64,000 nucleotides of DNA, from positions 434,001-498,000 of the forward strand of contig JAACMV010000004.1 of the NCBI GenBank assembly GCA_010909725.1. The letters run 5' to 3'. Within the stretch, counting starts at the first letter, position 1, and every line of letters starts with the position of its first letter. Below are positions 31,523 to 42,558 of this stretch, piece by piece. The translations under genes and the position numbers were made by a program. The notes under the pieces are model-generated. The model was not told the DNA's origin and did no database searches. It worked only from the letters and a program-made list of their open reading frames with translations. This DNA is from Picochlorum sp. 'celeri' (taxonomy: Eukaryota > Chlorophyta > Trebouxiophyceae).

Positions 31523-34500
31523 TTACGCTCTTCTCGTTGACCGTGTCCTTCTTGTGCGTGTTTGAGGGGCTTGCTCTGTTGCTGGGGACACAGCCTGTTT
31601 TCCCTTTGCAGCCATTTTTGGTGCATTTTCTTTCGCCTTTTTAGGTGCTGGTTTCGAGTCGTCGCTTGTAACATTTCTCTTTTTTCCTCGTTGAGTTGTC
31701 TGTTTGGGAGCAACGTTTGCTGCCTTTTTGGCTTCTTTGCAGTCTTGACAGAACCAGTCACCCTTGGGCACACGCTTGCGGATTGGCTTGCAACAGTGCA
31801 AGTGGCATGCATTGTCACACGAATCGCATAGCAAGAGAATGTCTCCATCATTTCCAGTTTTGCAGACATGACAGATATCCTCTGGTGCGTCCTCATTCTC
31901 GCCTTCAGAGTGAGAGTCCTCATGATGTTCCAATGGGGGCATCTCCTCTTCATTGTTGCCGTCATCCATGTCCTTTTCAAGGTCTCGGTCCTCCTGCTCT
32001 TCGTTATCATAAATCCATTTTGGCATTTTAATGTCATCCAAGAAGACTTGCATCTCGTCTCCATTGGAAATTCTGCGAACACTCTTGCACAGTGTCCTGA
32101 CAGAACGAGGTGGTCTCTTGTTGATCTTGATTGTTTCTGGAGTCACCATTTCAGGTCTTGCAGCTTCTGGTCTCACAACAACAACACTTCCCGCAATTTC
32201 AACATTTGTAGAGGGCACTGCAGGTGTATGACCAACGACAATGACTCTGGATTCCTCTTCCATGGGTCCTTCTTCTTCTTCCTCCTCGCCCTCTGAAGGG
32301 AGGTCTCTCTCTTGGTCTTCCCTAACTTTGATCAGTTCTTTCAGTGTATTCTGCAATTCTATGCGCTTAGCTTTTTCAGCTTTATATTTTGAGGATAAAA
32401 TTCTGGCTGTCGCCCTCATTTTGGCGAACCGTTTTGCAGAGCGTCTCAGATGCTTGCCCAAAACCAATGCTTGGGATCTGTATGCTTTTGCTTGAACCAT
32501 GACAGTTCTCAACCCATGGGCACTGTGAGATGTCTTCTTTGGAATAACCTTGTTAGCGGGTGATGCTTGTTCTTCAGGCATGCTGTCTGCCTCGGCACCA
32601 AACACAAGTCTAACCTGTGGGTTGTCAGTCTTGAATGTGCTTCCCTTTTCAACAATAGCAATACGAACTCCTGGAGTCTTCCGTGCAGATTTCTTCACAG
32701 ATGCTACGCGATCCATTGCGTCAGCCAATTCGTGCACAGCATGGCCAACACTTCTCAATGTTGCAATTTCTTCAGCTCCATCCTCCGTTGCTTCGTGGAT
32801 GTCTCCAATCTCTGACATGGACTTTTCCAAATTCTTCAACGCTTTCACTGCAGATTTTGCTGCAGGAGTCCATCTCATAAAATCTTCCGGCAACTCGTAC
32901 TCAATTTTCTCCGATGGAGTTTTCGACTTTTTACTGGCAACTGTGACTGGTGTGAACCTCATGAAATCTTTTGGCAAATCATAGGCCATGCCATTTGTCG
33001 AACTTGTCTCCTTCTTTGTCGATGCCATGGGAGTAAATCGCATGAATCCTTTTGGCAATTCGTACTCCATATCTTCCAGACCACCGCTGGCAGATTTAAT
33101 GCTCTTCCTACGCTTTGGCTCTGTGAGAGGAGTGAACCTCATAAAGCCCTTGGGCAAATCAAACTCAACACTGCCTTCCTCCGAATCTTTCCCCTGGATA
33201 TTCTTAGCAGGGGCTGACATTGGTGTAAATCTCATAAAATCCTTTGGTAGATCAAACTTGACATCTCCATCTTCGTCGGTAGATGACATGGAGAGCCGTT
33301 TGCTCATATCTTTCAAGGAGTGAGCCCCATGAGAAGATTTTCTCTTGGACTTGGTCGTGGATATGGGAGTAAATCTCATAAATCCTGCAGGAAGCTCAAA
33401 CTGCACATCGTGTTCCTCAGCAATCTCTCCAAGTTTCGTCGCAAGCGCGTTAAAATCCACCTCAGCTCCCACGTTGTTGACTGTGACATGCTTGGATGCT
33501 GTCACAGGTGTAGATGCCGGGGCTTGAGCTCCATTCTGTTGACATCCTGGTGTATTTTCTACGCCAGCGCCATCAAACTCAAGCTTACTGGATCTCTGCA
33601 TTGGAGTAACGCTTTTGGCATGAACACGTTTTACAGACCCAGGGGTATCCTGCACACCCAGGGACTCTTTCTTGCTTTGTTTTGAGACCACCGTCTCAAC
33701 GTGTGCATCCTCTTCCCTCTCATCCTTCTCCATGGTGGCAAATCCCCATTTTGAGAACGCAACAGTATCATCTTCTACAAGTACGCTTTGTTCTCCTTTA
33801 GGGACACAGCGAATAGTCATTGTCGCATCACATGCTTGACCTTCTGGTGTGCCAGCCACAAATCTCACACTCTTCCTCTTTGACTTGCCCACATTTGGGG
33901 TCATTACATGTGCCGCATTTTCAGCTGCAACAACAACCCGCTCAAAAATTCTCTGCACCATATCTGACACCATGCCTGAAATCACAGCCATGTCCTCACT
34001 GAGGACAGGGTCATCATCACAGGGGCTGTCATCCTCCTCTTCAACATCTTCCTCCATGACATCTGGTGCCTCTACATGCTCTTCTTCTTTGTGAACATCT
34101 GGTGCCTCAACGTGCTCTTCTTCTTTGAGAACATCTGGTGCCTCAACATCTTCTTGCATTGCAACTGGCACCTCTTCAGCCTTTTCACCAGCATCAGGCA
34201 ACTTGATGGCATCGTCTTGGCCCTCCTCCTCCTTCTTTTCCTCTTCCATGACATCATCATCAGCAGGAGCAACCATAGCATCATGGTGCACCTCTTCAGG
34301 AATCCTGTTGATCACACTTGATGCAGCCAAAGGAGACCGCACCTTGTCCACTCGACTCACCCCCTGGAAGTGAAACTCTCTCGTTCTCCCTTCCAAGAGC
34401 ACCTCAATCGTATCCTTTGTCTGAAGCACCTTGGACGACAACACCTGTTCCCCATTCAATAAAACAGGCTCCCGACCCAAGCTTCTGATACAGACATTCC

Positions 34501-34772
34501 CATCCTGATTGACATACACTTCCAAGTGTCTCCGTGACACTTCTTTGTTAACAATCCTAATATCACATGCTTGATCCCTGCATTCATGATACAGAAAGAG
34601 GAGATGAAATCGCATCCGACCGGACCAACCACCTCGTAACCGTCTCGACCCATCGAGAGATTCGCACGTGACCGACATACCTTCCGATCAGAACACTCTC
34701 CTTCTCAATAGGATACTCTAATTGAGATTTACCATTCTTATTTGGAATCAGCAGCGTTCCATACAGAACCAT
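31523..34772 (-). CDS. Large FHA - repeat - PHD finger nuclear protein
   Basis: Exon 1 (34772-34681) and exon 2 (34577-31523) join across a 103-nt GTATGT...TGCAG intron; 1048 residues. The splice completes an N-terminal FHA domain: ESVLIGRDQACDIRIVNKEVSRRHLEV, with the Arg and SRRH that read phosphothreonine. An acidic region has three VEAPDV repeats (about 165-220). Six copies of a motif [D/E]LPxxFMR[F/W]TP occur at about residues 425-605 (DNA 33390-32860). A basic coiled segment follows, then a C-terminal PHD zinc finger at about 935-985 (ICHVCKTGNDGDILLLCDSC...HLHCCKP...WFCQDC). The tail is Lys/Arg-rich. It is probably a chromatin protein; the FHA-plus-repeat plan recalls animal Ki-67 in outline only. 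Confidence 0.8.
32860..33390 (-). repeat. Six coding repeats of an FMRFTP motif
   Basis: Within the FHA-PHD gene the peptide core FMR[F/W]TP, preceded by [D/E]LP and two variable residues, recurs six times at irregular 80-140 bp spacing (near 33380, 33235, 33140, 33040, 32965 and 32880). Each Thr-Pro is a candidate proline-directed phosphosite. Confidence 0.85.
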
Positions 34773-35182
34773 GGTGAACAATGGTCGGTACCGGTCTCAA
34801 TGAAATTGGATTTGGACTCGTTCACTCTCGTACTCAGAGACTAGAATTTCCTATGTATAAAACACATGTACAATATAATTATACATAGATCTGGACCATG
34901 GCGATTGATGTTGCATGGATCCATGTGTATGTCGTCAAGACATTGGGGTTCGACGTAACGAACCCCATCAGGCACGGGCTTTGACCGACCTCATTTCTTT
35001 TAAAAAGAGTATGTGTTACATTCTCACAGTACACATGTACAAGGAGTAGAATAGAATAGAATGACGGAGAAGAGGAATCTATATATGTATGGACAAATGT
35101 CTTCTCTCTCTCTCTTTTGCTCATTTTTCCAACACTGAGCATGCATCATGTACTGCTGTTGAGGCCTTGCGCCCACAGAAAA
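34773..35182. promoter_or_regulatory. Intergenic region upstream of the FHA-PHD gene
   Basis: These 410 bp hold the FHA-PHD promoter and the 3' end of the RING-CH gene. A hairpin with a 9-bp stem lies at 34944-34967 (TGGGGTTCG, loop ACGTAA, CGAACCCCA). I looked for a tRNA around it and did not find one. Confidence 0.4.
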
Positions 35183-36013
35183 TCAAGGGCGGGCTTGGTG
35201 TCCCAACATATCTAGCAAGGATCGCACTTTTCTGCTTAATCCTGATAATCTTCTCTTCGATGCTGATGGACCTGATGATGTATTATCCCGAATATCCACC
35301 GATGTTGGCCTGTCCTGTTGCTGCATACCACCAGGCATGGACACATGCCTCTGCAATGGCTGCTCTGGCGTGGCTGGTTGATACACCCCACACGGCCTGC
35401 TATCGCCATAGGAGGCGTATTCGACGCCCTCAGGCTCCTCAATACCCTCACTTCGCATCTCCCTATCAAAGTTCACTGGCAATGAACTGGTCCTGATTGG
35501 ACCATGATATGGCTGATGGTGATCTGTCCCCCCAGGGGAAGAAGCTCTGCGTGCAGCAGACAGCGCAGCACAGTGCACTGCAGCATCATATGCACCAGCA
35601 CCTTGTAAAGTAAGCAATGATCCCAGTTCAGGAACTGTAGGCTCGTCACATGTAAACGTGATGTTCAACTCAGAGTCCTCTGGGAGATCAAATGCCCTTC
35701 TAATTGCCTCTGTAAACTTGGCATACCCATCTGGTCCTGGCTCAACCTCAAAGCTGTATGTCCTTCCATCAAAATTGACATTCATAATAGCTGGAGGAGT
35801 CTCGTCGGCAGCAGCCGCTGGAGTCAGAGCCTTCTTCCAATCGGGAAGTGCCGTGTCACAAAATTCACAGTGGGTCTCTCTACGTGTCCCAGCAGACTGA
35901 AGCTGCCACCGCGCAAGGCAACGCTTGTGCGCTGTTCTAGGACATTTACACGGGTATATAAGTTCACCTCCGATGTCAAGGCATATCCAACACAATGGAG
36001 CGTCGTCCTGCAT
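35183..36013 (-). CDS. RING-CH (RINGv) E3 ubiquitin ligase-like protein
   Basis: This single exon encodes 276 residues. The N-terminus is a complete C4HC3 RING-CH finger: CWICLD, YPCKC, TAHKRCLARWQ, HCEFC. These fingers recruit E2 enzymes. A beta-grasp-like segment follows (about residues 77-150: NVNFDGRTYSFEVEPGPDG...LNITFTCDE...GSLLTLQGAGAYDAAV), possibly PB1- or ubiquitin-like. The C-terminal 110 residues are Ser/Pro/Gln-rich and end basic (SKRRLSGLSRKVRSLL). No transmembrane helices are visible, unlike MARCH proteins, so this is a soluble member. Its substrate is unknown. Confidence 0.78.
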   Translation of the reverse strand: MQDDAPLCWICLDIGGELIYPCKCPRTAHKRCLARWQLQSAGTRRETHCEFCDTALPDWKKALTPAAAADETPPAIMNVNFDGRTYSFEVEPGPDGYAKFTEAIRRAFDLPEDSELNITFTCDEPTVPELGSLLTLQGAGAYDAAVHCAALSAARRASSPGGTDHHQPYHGPIRTSSLPVNFDREMRSEGIEEPEGVEYASYGDSRPCGVYQPATPEQPLQRHVSMPGGMQQQDRPTSVDIRDNTSSGPSASKRRLSGLSRKVRSLLDMLGHQARP

Positions 36014-36973
36014 ACCGCAATGTTGTCAATGAATAATGTGTATTCAATCCAGTCCCTACACCTAGCAACTATCTCCTAACGAGCTAACTCAAACATTGCT
36101 GAATGAAATAAAATATATACGCAGTGTGTGTGTTCTTTTGCTGCGATATGGAATATATCTCTTTGAGACAGAATGGAAGGGGGGAATTCCGATGTGACCC
36201 CTCAGTGGGTGTCTGTCCCCCGAGAGTCTTGGGACGTGACCCCCACCCATCCAAGCCCTGCTCTGATGGACACCGTCTTGGTCGGACCAACACACCCCCA
36301 ACCCCGGGTGAATCCATCGCAAAGGATCAACACATTGGTCTTCAATACTCTTCATCCCTTGACTGCGATATATTTCACCCCCACCCATCTCGGTATTTTG
36401 CCAGGTGGACCCCAACCCGACCTCCACCTGGCAAGGGTACCCTCTCCGCCATGCTCCAGACAACCACGCACCTCACTCCCGACACTAGGGCCAGCCATGG
36501 CCATGTATTTCACGATATTATGTATAAATGTATAAATCAGAATGATATCGGATCAAGCAGACGCTGCCTCGTGGAGGACAGGCACTTGCGTTTGAAATGC
36601 CCGTCTCTCGACCTCGCTCCCGTGCGTCTGTGCTGACGTGGGCACCGCAACCTATCGCTGAACAGGCTGTGCAATATATTTCTAAACTTCTATAAATCAA
36701 CGAGTTTGGGTACTATCGGAGGATTGATGCTGGGAGGTTTTTGTCATGTTCCGAGAATGTGTCCAATCTAGAGTGGACCGATCCAGATGGATCGCCAATT
36801 AGTATCGGTACAGACCATGGTGCGATGGGAGGATGCAATCGATGTCATCTTCCACAGAAGTGTCCCATCAACGCAGGATTTCATCGGAAGCATATGCACA
36901 GGTGTCGACGATGGGTGCAACACATGTGTGCCCTGCGCAAGTCATCCAGAATAATGACTAATTATACAATTAG
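36014..36973. other. Large intergenic region, C-rich in its middle
   Basis: These 960 bp lie between two divergent genes. From 36180 to 36490 the plus strand is unusually C-rich, with a repeated ACCCCCACCCAT (near 36240 and 36378) and a 12-bp-stem hairpin at 36398-36434. From 36600 to 36970 short open stretches exist without recognisable products. A structured non-coding RNA is possible but I could not assign a family. Confidence 0.4.
36398..36434. repeat. Hairpin with a perfect 12-bp stem
   Basis: TTGCCAGGTGGA at 36398-36409 is the exact reverse complement of TCCACCTGGCAA at 36423-36434, with a 13-nt C-rich loop. Confidence 0.9.
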
Positions 36974-38458
36974 ATGGTTGTATTCAACTCATATGCGTCT
37001 GTGCCTGTGCAGCGAGCGCGCGTCTTGTGTCGTACGTCGTCTGTGGGATCCAGTGGTTCAACGGCACCACAAGAGCGCGAAAGACACGTGGATAATACGA
37101 GGTCTGCTCATTCGCAACGGGTAGATAATACCATATATGAAAAGGGTTTATCGACAGCTACTGTGACGGTGGGTGATATATTGCGAGGAGGTCTGTCTCA
37201 ACAGCAGCAGCAGAATGCCTCTGCTGCTGTTTCAACGTCTTCGCGGCAGGATGGGACCATGGACATCACGCGATCGTTACATGGATGGAAGAAATGGTCT
37301 GTGAATGTGTTTGGGAGTCATTTGAACCATGATGCGAAGAGCCATGGGCGAGCTGCTCACGAGAGGCAGTGGAAGTTTTTGCGGGAGGCAAGAATGTGTT
37401 CCAGGAAGGATCCAGTGCCCCTTCTCAGAGCGAGCAGTAGCTCGTCTTCCGATGCGAGCGACACCGAGATGGACATGGCGTCCAAGATGACACAAGTGTT
37501 GAGCTGGTTGTATATCGCAAAGGGGCGTGTTGTAGGTGATCAGCTAGAAGAGCTTGCTGGTAGGTATGCCTATGAGCGGATTCACGTGATTGATGTATCT
37601 GCCATGGAATCGACGGAGACTATTGCGGCGGGGGTGTGTTGGATGGGAGCTTCACGGCTTCCATCTGGCCCTGTATGTATAGCAGCGTATTTGAATCGAC
37701 TGAAACATCGGTTTACACAGCGGTATAATGATGGACATTCTATTGTTATTGTCACCTATGATGCCTCCACATCGTACATGACACTGCACTCTCTCGCGCT
37801 CTTCTTCTTCATGTATTGTGGACTGAATCAAAGGGATTCTCGTACCTTGGCGGCCACGTTGGTGGAAAAGCAAGTACCTCCTGCTACAATCATTGAATCT
37901 GGGGTGGAGGAATTGGCGCTTGTGGGGTTGGGATGGATCCAACGGGTGATTGTAGAATGGCCGTATTATGCCGCATCTGCGGTGAATATAGCCGGTGATA
38001 TAGTCGGTGGGTGGCACGTGACCAAACGATTACATCGAGATGAAGCACACTCCAGATGGAGGCTGCAACTGTGGGGATTGCCTCCTGGCAACTACTCGTT
38101 CAAAATGATTGTTGATGGTGAATGGTGCGTTGATCTCTCCAAACCGTCGACGGTAGATGAATGGGGAAATAGCAATAATACTGTGTCTGTTCTATCCTGT
38201 GCTGGAGCCTTGCCGGAAAGCCGTGTGCATGGCGATGGCATGGCAGTCTCACCAGCCATGCTGGAGGAGTATCCAGAGAGCACGACAACTGAAGGTGATG
38301 ATGATGATGGTAGTAGTGATAACGAGTTCAGTCTGGATTTGAACCAAACAGCGAGTTCGTCGCATGTTTATTCGGCCGAAGAGAGGCTGAGATTGGCTCG
38401 ATTTGGCGCAAGTATATTGTCCTACTATAAAAAGATTTCCCATCCTGCATCTTCTTGA
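36974..38458 (+). CDS. Phosphatase-like (inactive) plus CBM48 protein, SEX4/LSF-type
   Basis: This single exon encodes 494 residues. The N-terminus (MVVFNSYASVPVQRARVLCRTSS) is Arg/Ser/Val-rich and could be a plastid transit peptide. A dual-specificity-phosphatase-like region spans about 175-330 (SWLYIAKGRVVGDQLEELA; PVCIAAYLNRLKHRF), and a CBM48 glucan-binding domain about 330-410 (VIVEWPYYAASAVNIAGDIVGGW; LWGLPPGNYSFKMIVDGEW; DEWGNSNNTVSVL). This order is that of SEX4 and LSF1, which act on starch phosphate. The HCxxGxxR active loop is replaced by VTYDASTSY, so Cys and Arg are gone. It is thus probably a scaffold, like LSF1, rather than an enzyme. The tail is acidic. Confidence 0.75.
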   Translation: MVVFNSYASVPVQRARVLCRTSSVGSSGSTAPQERERHVDNTRSAHSQRVDNTIYEKGLSTATVTVGDILRGGLSQQQQQNASAAVSTSSRQDGTMDITRSLHGWKKWSVNVFGSHLNHDAKSHGRAAHERQWKFLREARMCSRKDPVPLLRASSSSSSDASDTEMDMASKMTQVLSWLYIAKGRVVGDQLEELAGRYAYERIHVIDVSAMESTETIAAGVCWMGASRLPSGPVCIAAYLNRLKHRFTQRYNDGHSIVIVTYDASTSYMTLHSLALFFFMYCGLNQRDSRTLAATLVEKQVPPATIIESGVEELALVGLGWIQRVIVEWPYYAASAVNIAGDIVGGWHVTKRLHRDEAHSRWRLQLWGLPPGNYSFKMIVDGEWCVDLSKPSTVDEWGNSNNTVSVLSCAGALPESRVHGDGMAVSPAMLEEYPESTTTEGDDDDGSSDNEFSLDLNQTASSSHVYSAEERLRLARFGASILSYYKKISHPASS

Positions 38459-38783
38459 TGATGGTAAACATCATTGTTTGTCTGGTGTTGTGTCGAATGA
38501 CGAGGATGGGTATACAATTTTCCAAAGAGAGATCGTGGATATATGGACATCCCTCTCTATTGGATTGCGCGTGGCTTCTGACCAATCAGCCAAGAACCTT
38601 GGTTGGTGGCTACCTTGAAGTTTGAGGAAGTTTCCTCTCGAGGCATCCAAGGGATATCTTATCATGCTGTATACTATGCGCATTTCAAGATGAATAAATG
38701 ACAAAAAAATACAATTCTTTCGACGCACTCGAATTTTTTCTTGTAAACATCGTTCATGCAAAAGTGTGTGTGATCGCTCAGTC
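38459..38783. promoter_or_regulatory. Upstream region of the haloperoxidase-like gene
   Basis: These 325 bp separate two forward genes. A CCAAT element lies in GACCAATCAGCC at 38580-38591. No gene was recognised. Confidence 0.35.
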
Positions 38784-40539
38784 ATGCTGTCTGGACTTGG
38801 AAATATTTTCAAGCCGCCTCAAGGTAGGGCGCTGCCCCGATATTGCGCGCTTGCTTTGACGCTGGTGATATTATATGTTACGCCGGTACGCTGTGTACCC
38901 ACGGCACAGATGGTGAGCGATCCACCAGGCCCTTGGAACAGCAATGGAGCAGGTTTGCTAAACTCCTCATGTGTCCCACTTACTGAGGAATTTACTGAAC
39001 AGCTTTTGGCGGGCTCCATTGGGCTAGACTCGCCCATTGCATATCGAGCAATTCTGACTGCAACTAATGCAGTTGGAAATCCATTTGGCAAATGGGAGAC
39101 GCCACTGGCCATCAGGGCAGGCATGTATATCTATTCTGCCATGTGGGATGCCACAGTAGCTTACAGCGAAAAGGCCATTCCAATTGTGAAGAATGGCATC
39201 GACAGACGACCTCAAGAGGAGCGTAGCATTACTAATACAAATACCGGTACGGTGCTTTAATCGAATGACCTTGATAGAGATTGATAATATTGACATCCTT
39301 AATGAACTTTTGCAGCCATGGCATATGCTGCGTTGAGAGTGGTAGAAGAAGTCCTTCCCCAGGGAAAGGAAGGTTTGCTTCAGGTGTTCCAAATATACAA
39401 CCTTGATCCTGAGGATATGACTTTGGATCCATCTAGTCCTATCGGGGTCGGGAATTTGGTTGGCAGAGCTGTAATTGAGGAGCAGGCCAAGGATGGATAT
39501 AATCCAGAGGGGAGATATGGAAACAGCTACAATCAGCGAGCGTACGCCGATTACACCAATTTCGTGCCTCTTAACAATGCTTATGAGTTGGAAAACATCA
39601 CAAAATGGCAACCTTTGATGGAAACAAATGGAAGGGGCTATTTCACCATTCAAACTCACATCACCCCCCAAGCACAAAACGCAGTTTTTAAAATTGGCTC
39701 CTCAGCATTGAAGTCGGATCCTGAAGGTCCAATCGGCAGGTTGGAAGAGCCATGGTCCAAGACGGTGGATATGGATGAATATCGGCGTCTGACTGATGAA
39801 GTTTTGGCAGCCTCTGCCAACTTGACTGATGAGCAAAAAATGCTTGCAGAGGTGCGATTATAATGCATGATGATTTCTTCAGAGACTCAATATCACAGCA
39901 TATAAACTTGATGTGCAGTACTTTGATAACAAGTTCATGTCATTTGGTGTCCTGGAATGGCACATGGTTGCCGAAGAAGAAAGTGTGCTAGATATGATTG
40001 GTGTTGGGTTGAACATTGTCTGTCTCGGAAATGCAATCAATCTCTCTTGGCAGCAAAAGCTTTTCTATAATTCTGTGAGACCTGTTTCTGCTGTTAGACA
40101 CTTGTATGGGGGTCAGAACATAACAGCATGGGGCGGACAATATGAAGGAACTCGGGAAATTGATGGGAATGATTGGCTCCCCTACTTGCGAACAATGCCT
40201 CATGCGGACTACCCTTCTGGGACTGCATGTGTATGTTCTGCCTTTTCTGAATACATGAGGCGCCTCAATCCAGATCCAAAAAAGTTCCCAGAACTGCCGC
40301 CTTTGGTATTCCGACAAGGATGCTCTAGAAGGGAGCCATTCGTGACCCCTGCCAATGACGTGGTTATTGAAGGGTGGGACTCCTGGGAAGATTTCATGAA
40401 CATGTGTGGCGAAACAAGGCTTTGGGCTGGCGTTCATTTCCGACCAGCTATCGATGCAGCAATTGAGATGTGCAAGCCACTTGGACAACAATGCTTTGAA
40501 GACTACGAAAAGTTGAAGAATGGCATTGAAATTGAATAG
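38784..40539 (+). CDS. Secreted vanadium haloperoxidase/PAP2-like protein, altered active-site motif
   Basis: Three exons, 38784-39246, 39316-39851 and 39919-40539, join with matching phases to give 539 residues. A signal peptide lies within residues 1-37 (CALALTLVILYVTPVRC). The vanadate/phosphate-binding motifs of the PAP2-haloperoxidase superfamily are in exon 3: KxxxxxxRP as KLFYNSVRP, then PSGTA (residues 432-436) where the family normally has PSGH, and RLWAGVH with Arg500 and the metal-ligand His506. The axial His is therefore kept but the acid-base His is Thr. I recall algal and plant relatives (DUF6851 type) with non-His residues here. Halide oxidation is not assured; it may be a divergent phosphatase or peroxidase. 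Confidence 0.75.
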
Positions 40540-41475
40540 GTCCTTCTCAAGGATTATTGATTGCCTGTCACGATTTGGTATATATTCAGACGCTTTCCTT
40601 ACATAAAAATACAGTAGTTGTATTCTATTTTACTAATCTACTCGCCTTTCTGCCTGATTTTGTCATCACTTGTACTGTTTCAGGCTTTGATGCTACTGGC
40701 ATTTTGATTGATCTCCGCATTTTGTAAGACGTGTGTTGAAAGGGGTGTGGCCATTTCGTACAAGTCCGCACGAGACCACATCAAAGAAACTAGAGCCAGA
40801 TTTAGGCGTGCTCACAAAAGTAAAGGATTGACCGATGCCTACAGGAATATGCCTCATGGAAGAACGTCGCCGCATGGATGACTTCAGGGTAATTTGTTCA
40901 AATATATTGCTGCAGAGGAAGGGGGTGGTCCAGAAGCTAACTTGTAAAGCATTACATTTGTCACAATCTCAAAAATACTGTTTCATTTGATTTCATTCAT
41001 CTGAAGAGACATGCTGCATGCTCCATTCATTCACAATAGTCTTCATGCCTACCCACAGATCTCTTGATGAAGAGATCTCCCTATCCGGCAGATCTCTCTC
41101 CATCTACCTTTACTAGACCGAGTCAACAACATTCGTGAATGCCATACTTCAGTGCCATACTCACCATATCCAAGGTAGTCTATAGCTAAAAATTGAATTG
41201 AGTTTTGATTGAATACCTTTGTCTGGGTCATCCTGGTATACTACAAGGGTCGTTGCGATTTCTGTCCTCTTGAACCGTGCTTCAGACAAGGGTTTTTGAC
41301 TATTGCAACAAAGCCAGACGAGAGGGCTACTGTGGCAACCATATAGTATTCAAAATCAAATATTGGCAATATTTACAGCCATCGTGTAGCTTGTCTGGGA
41401 CCAGTTTGTACGTTGGAAAGGTATTGATCTTTTCCTGTCGGAACTGTCGAGCAAACCTCGGTATTCCTCATACAT
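40540..41475. other. Large intergenic region without a recognised gene
   Basis: These 936 bp contain no recognisable gene. A forward stretch at 40708-40881 is open for 57 codons with mixed, protein-like composition (LISAFCKTCVERG...) but has TGA right before it and no ATG. A hairpin AGATCTCTT-GATG-AAGAGATCT lies at 41057-41078. The right end holds the promoter of the HNH gene. Confidence 0.4.
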
Positions 41476-42368
41476 ATGCAACGTCGTGCTAAGAAAATGA
41501 ATACTATGATTTCGAAAACATTTTCCATTCAAAATAGAAGAGCGAGAACGGTGGGGACTGTGGTAGAAGCCACGGCCGAGGGACCAAGGAGTCGTTTGAG
41601 GTGGGCTTTTTTTAATTTCCTCTTCTATTGTGGCAAGTATCTGACGTAGACCATACACTTTATTCGTACAGCAGAGGTTCAAAAATGAAAAATCATACAC
41701 ACTCGCCTGTTCTGGTACCCCAACAGCAACAGAATTATCAGCAGAAGCAGGGTCTTTCGTCCCATGCTGCAGTTGGAGCATCTGCTGCGGGGATGACAAG
41801 CCCAGCAAATGTGGCGTACAATATTTTGAATAGGTATAGGGCATTGGTGCTTGATGCGAGTTATCGTCCTATTGACGTTATTAACTGGCAGAGGGCAATT
41901 TGTATGGAGTTGCTGCAGAAAGCTGATGTGTTGGAGTACTATGATACCGCCATCAGCTCTGTGAGCGAGCAATTCTTCCTTCCTGCTGTAATGAGAGCAA
42001 AATGGTACGGTGGGAATGTTGGGAGATTTAGCAGAGTGCCGTTTAATAGAAGGAATGTGATGCTGAGGGATGGGTTGATGTGCCAGTATTGTGGAAAGAC
42101 AAAGGATTTGACATTGGATCACGTGATTCCTCAGAGTAAAGGTGGTCCAAATACGTGGGAAAATCTCGTTACCGCGTGTTCTCCGTGTAATACACGCAAA
42201 GGAGACTCTACGCTTCGAGAGCTGCGTTGGAAATTGATGAAGAAACCAAGAGAGCCAAGCCCTTGGGATATGGGCATCATTCTCTCCGGATTGGGTATCT
42301 CTGATGTGGAAAAAGTGCCAGCAGAATGGTCGAATTATTTGTTTAGTAGTGGCTCTGACACGGATTGA
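41476..42368 (+). CDS. Plastid HNH endonuclease of cyanobacterial type
   Basis: Exon 1 (41476-41600) and exon 2 (41675-42368) join across a 74-nt GTGGGC...AGCAG intron; 272 residues. Exon 1 gives a leader rich in Arg, Lys, Ser and Thr (MQRRAKKMNTMISKTF...), a good plastid transit peptide. The HNH core is complete: FNRRNVMLRDGLMCQYCG, LTLDHVIPQSKGGPNTWENLVTACSPCNTRKGDSTL, with the His-Asn catalytic residues and four zinc Cys. The upstream region RYRALVLDASYRPIDVINWQRAI is shared with cyanobacterial HNH proteins, so plastid-ancestor origin is likely. The role, in plastid DNA repair or recombination, is unproven. Confidence 0.85.
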
Positions 42369-42558
42369 ACATGTGAAACCTGATGTTTCATTTTGTCATG
42401 TTGTAGTTTTCCCTATTTTGTACTTTGAACCTTTTGTATCATACTTTCTATACTATAGGTAAATCAATATTAATTGAAAATACAAGAAGAACACATCCGA
42501 GAGGTGCCATCTGTTGGACAAGGTGGTATTGCTCCTGTGCATCATGCACTCAGCCACA

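Noticed and set aside
34944..34967. GGGGTTCG hairpin as a possible tRNA T arm
   Set aside because: The loop sequence and spacing are wrong and no other tRNA arms pair around it. I kept it only as a hairpin.
36850..36960. CCCTGCGCAAG, identical to part of U6 snRNA
   Set aside because: The rest of U6 is missing: no ACAGAGA box at the right distance and no 5' stem-loop. It is a chance match.
40708..40881. 57-codon forward open stretch as a gene
   Set aside because: It has no ATG, follows an in-frame TGA directly, and no splice site pair brings in a start.
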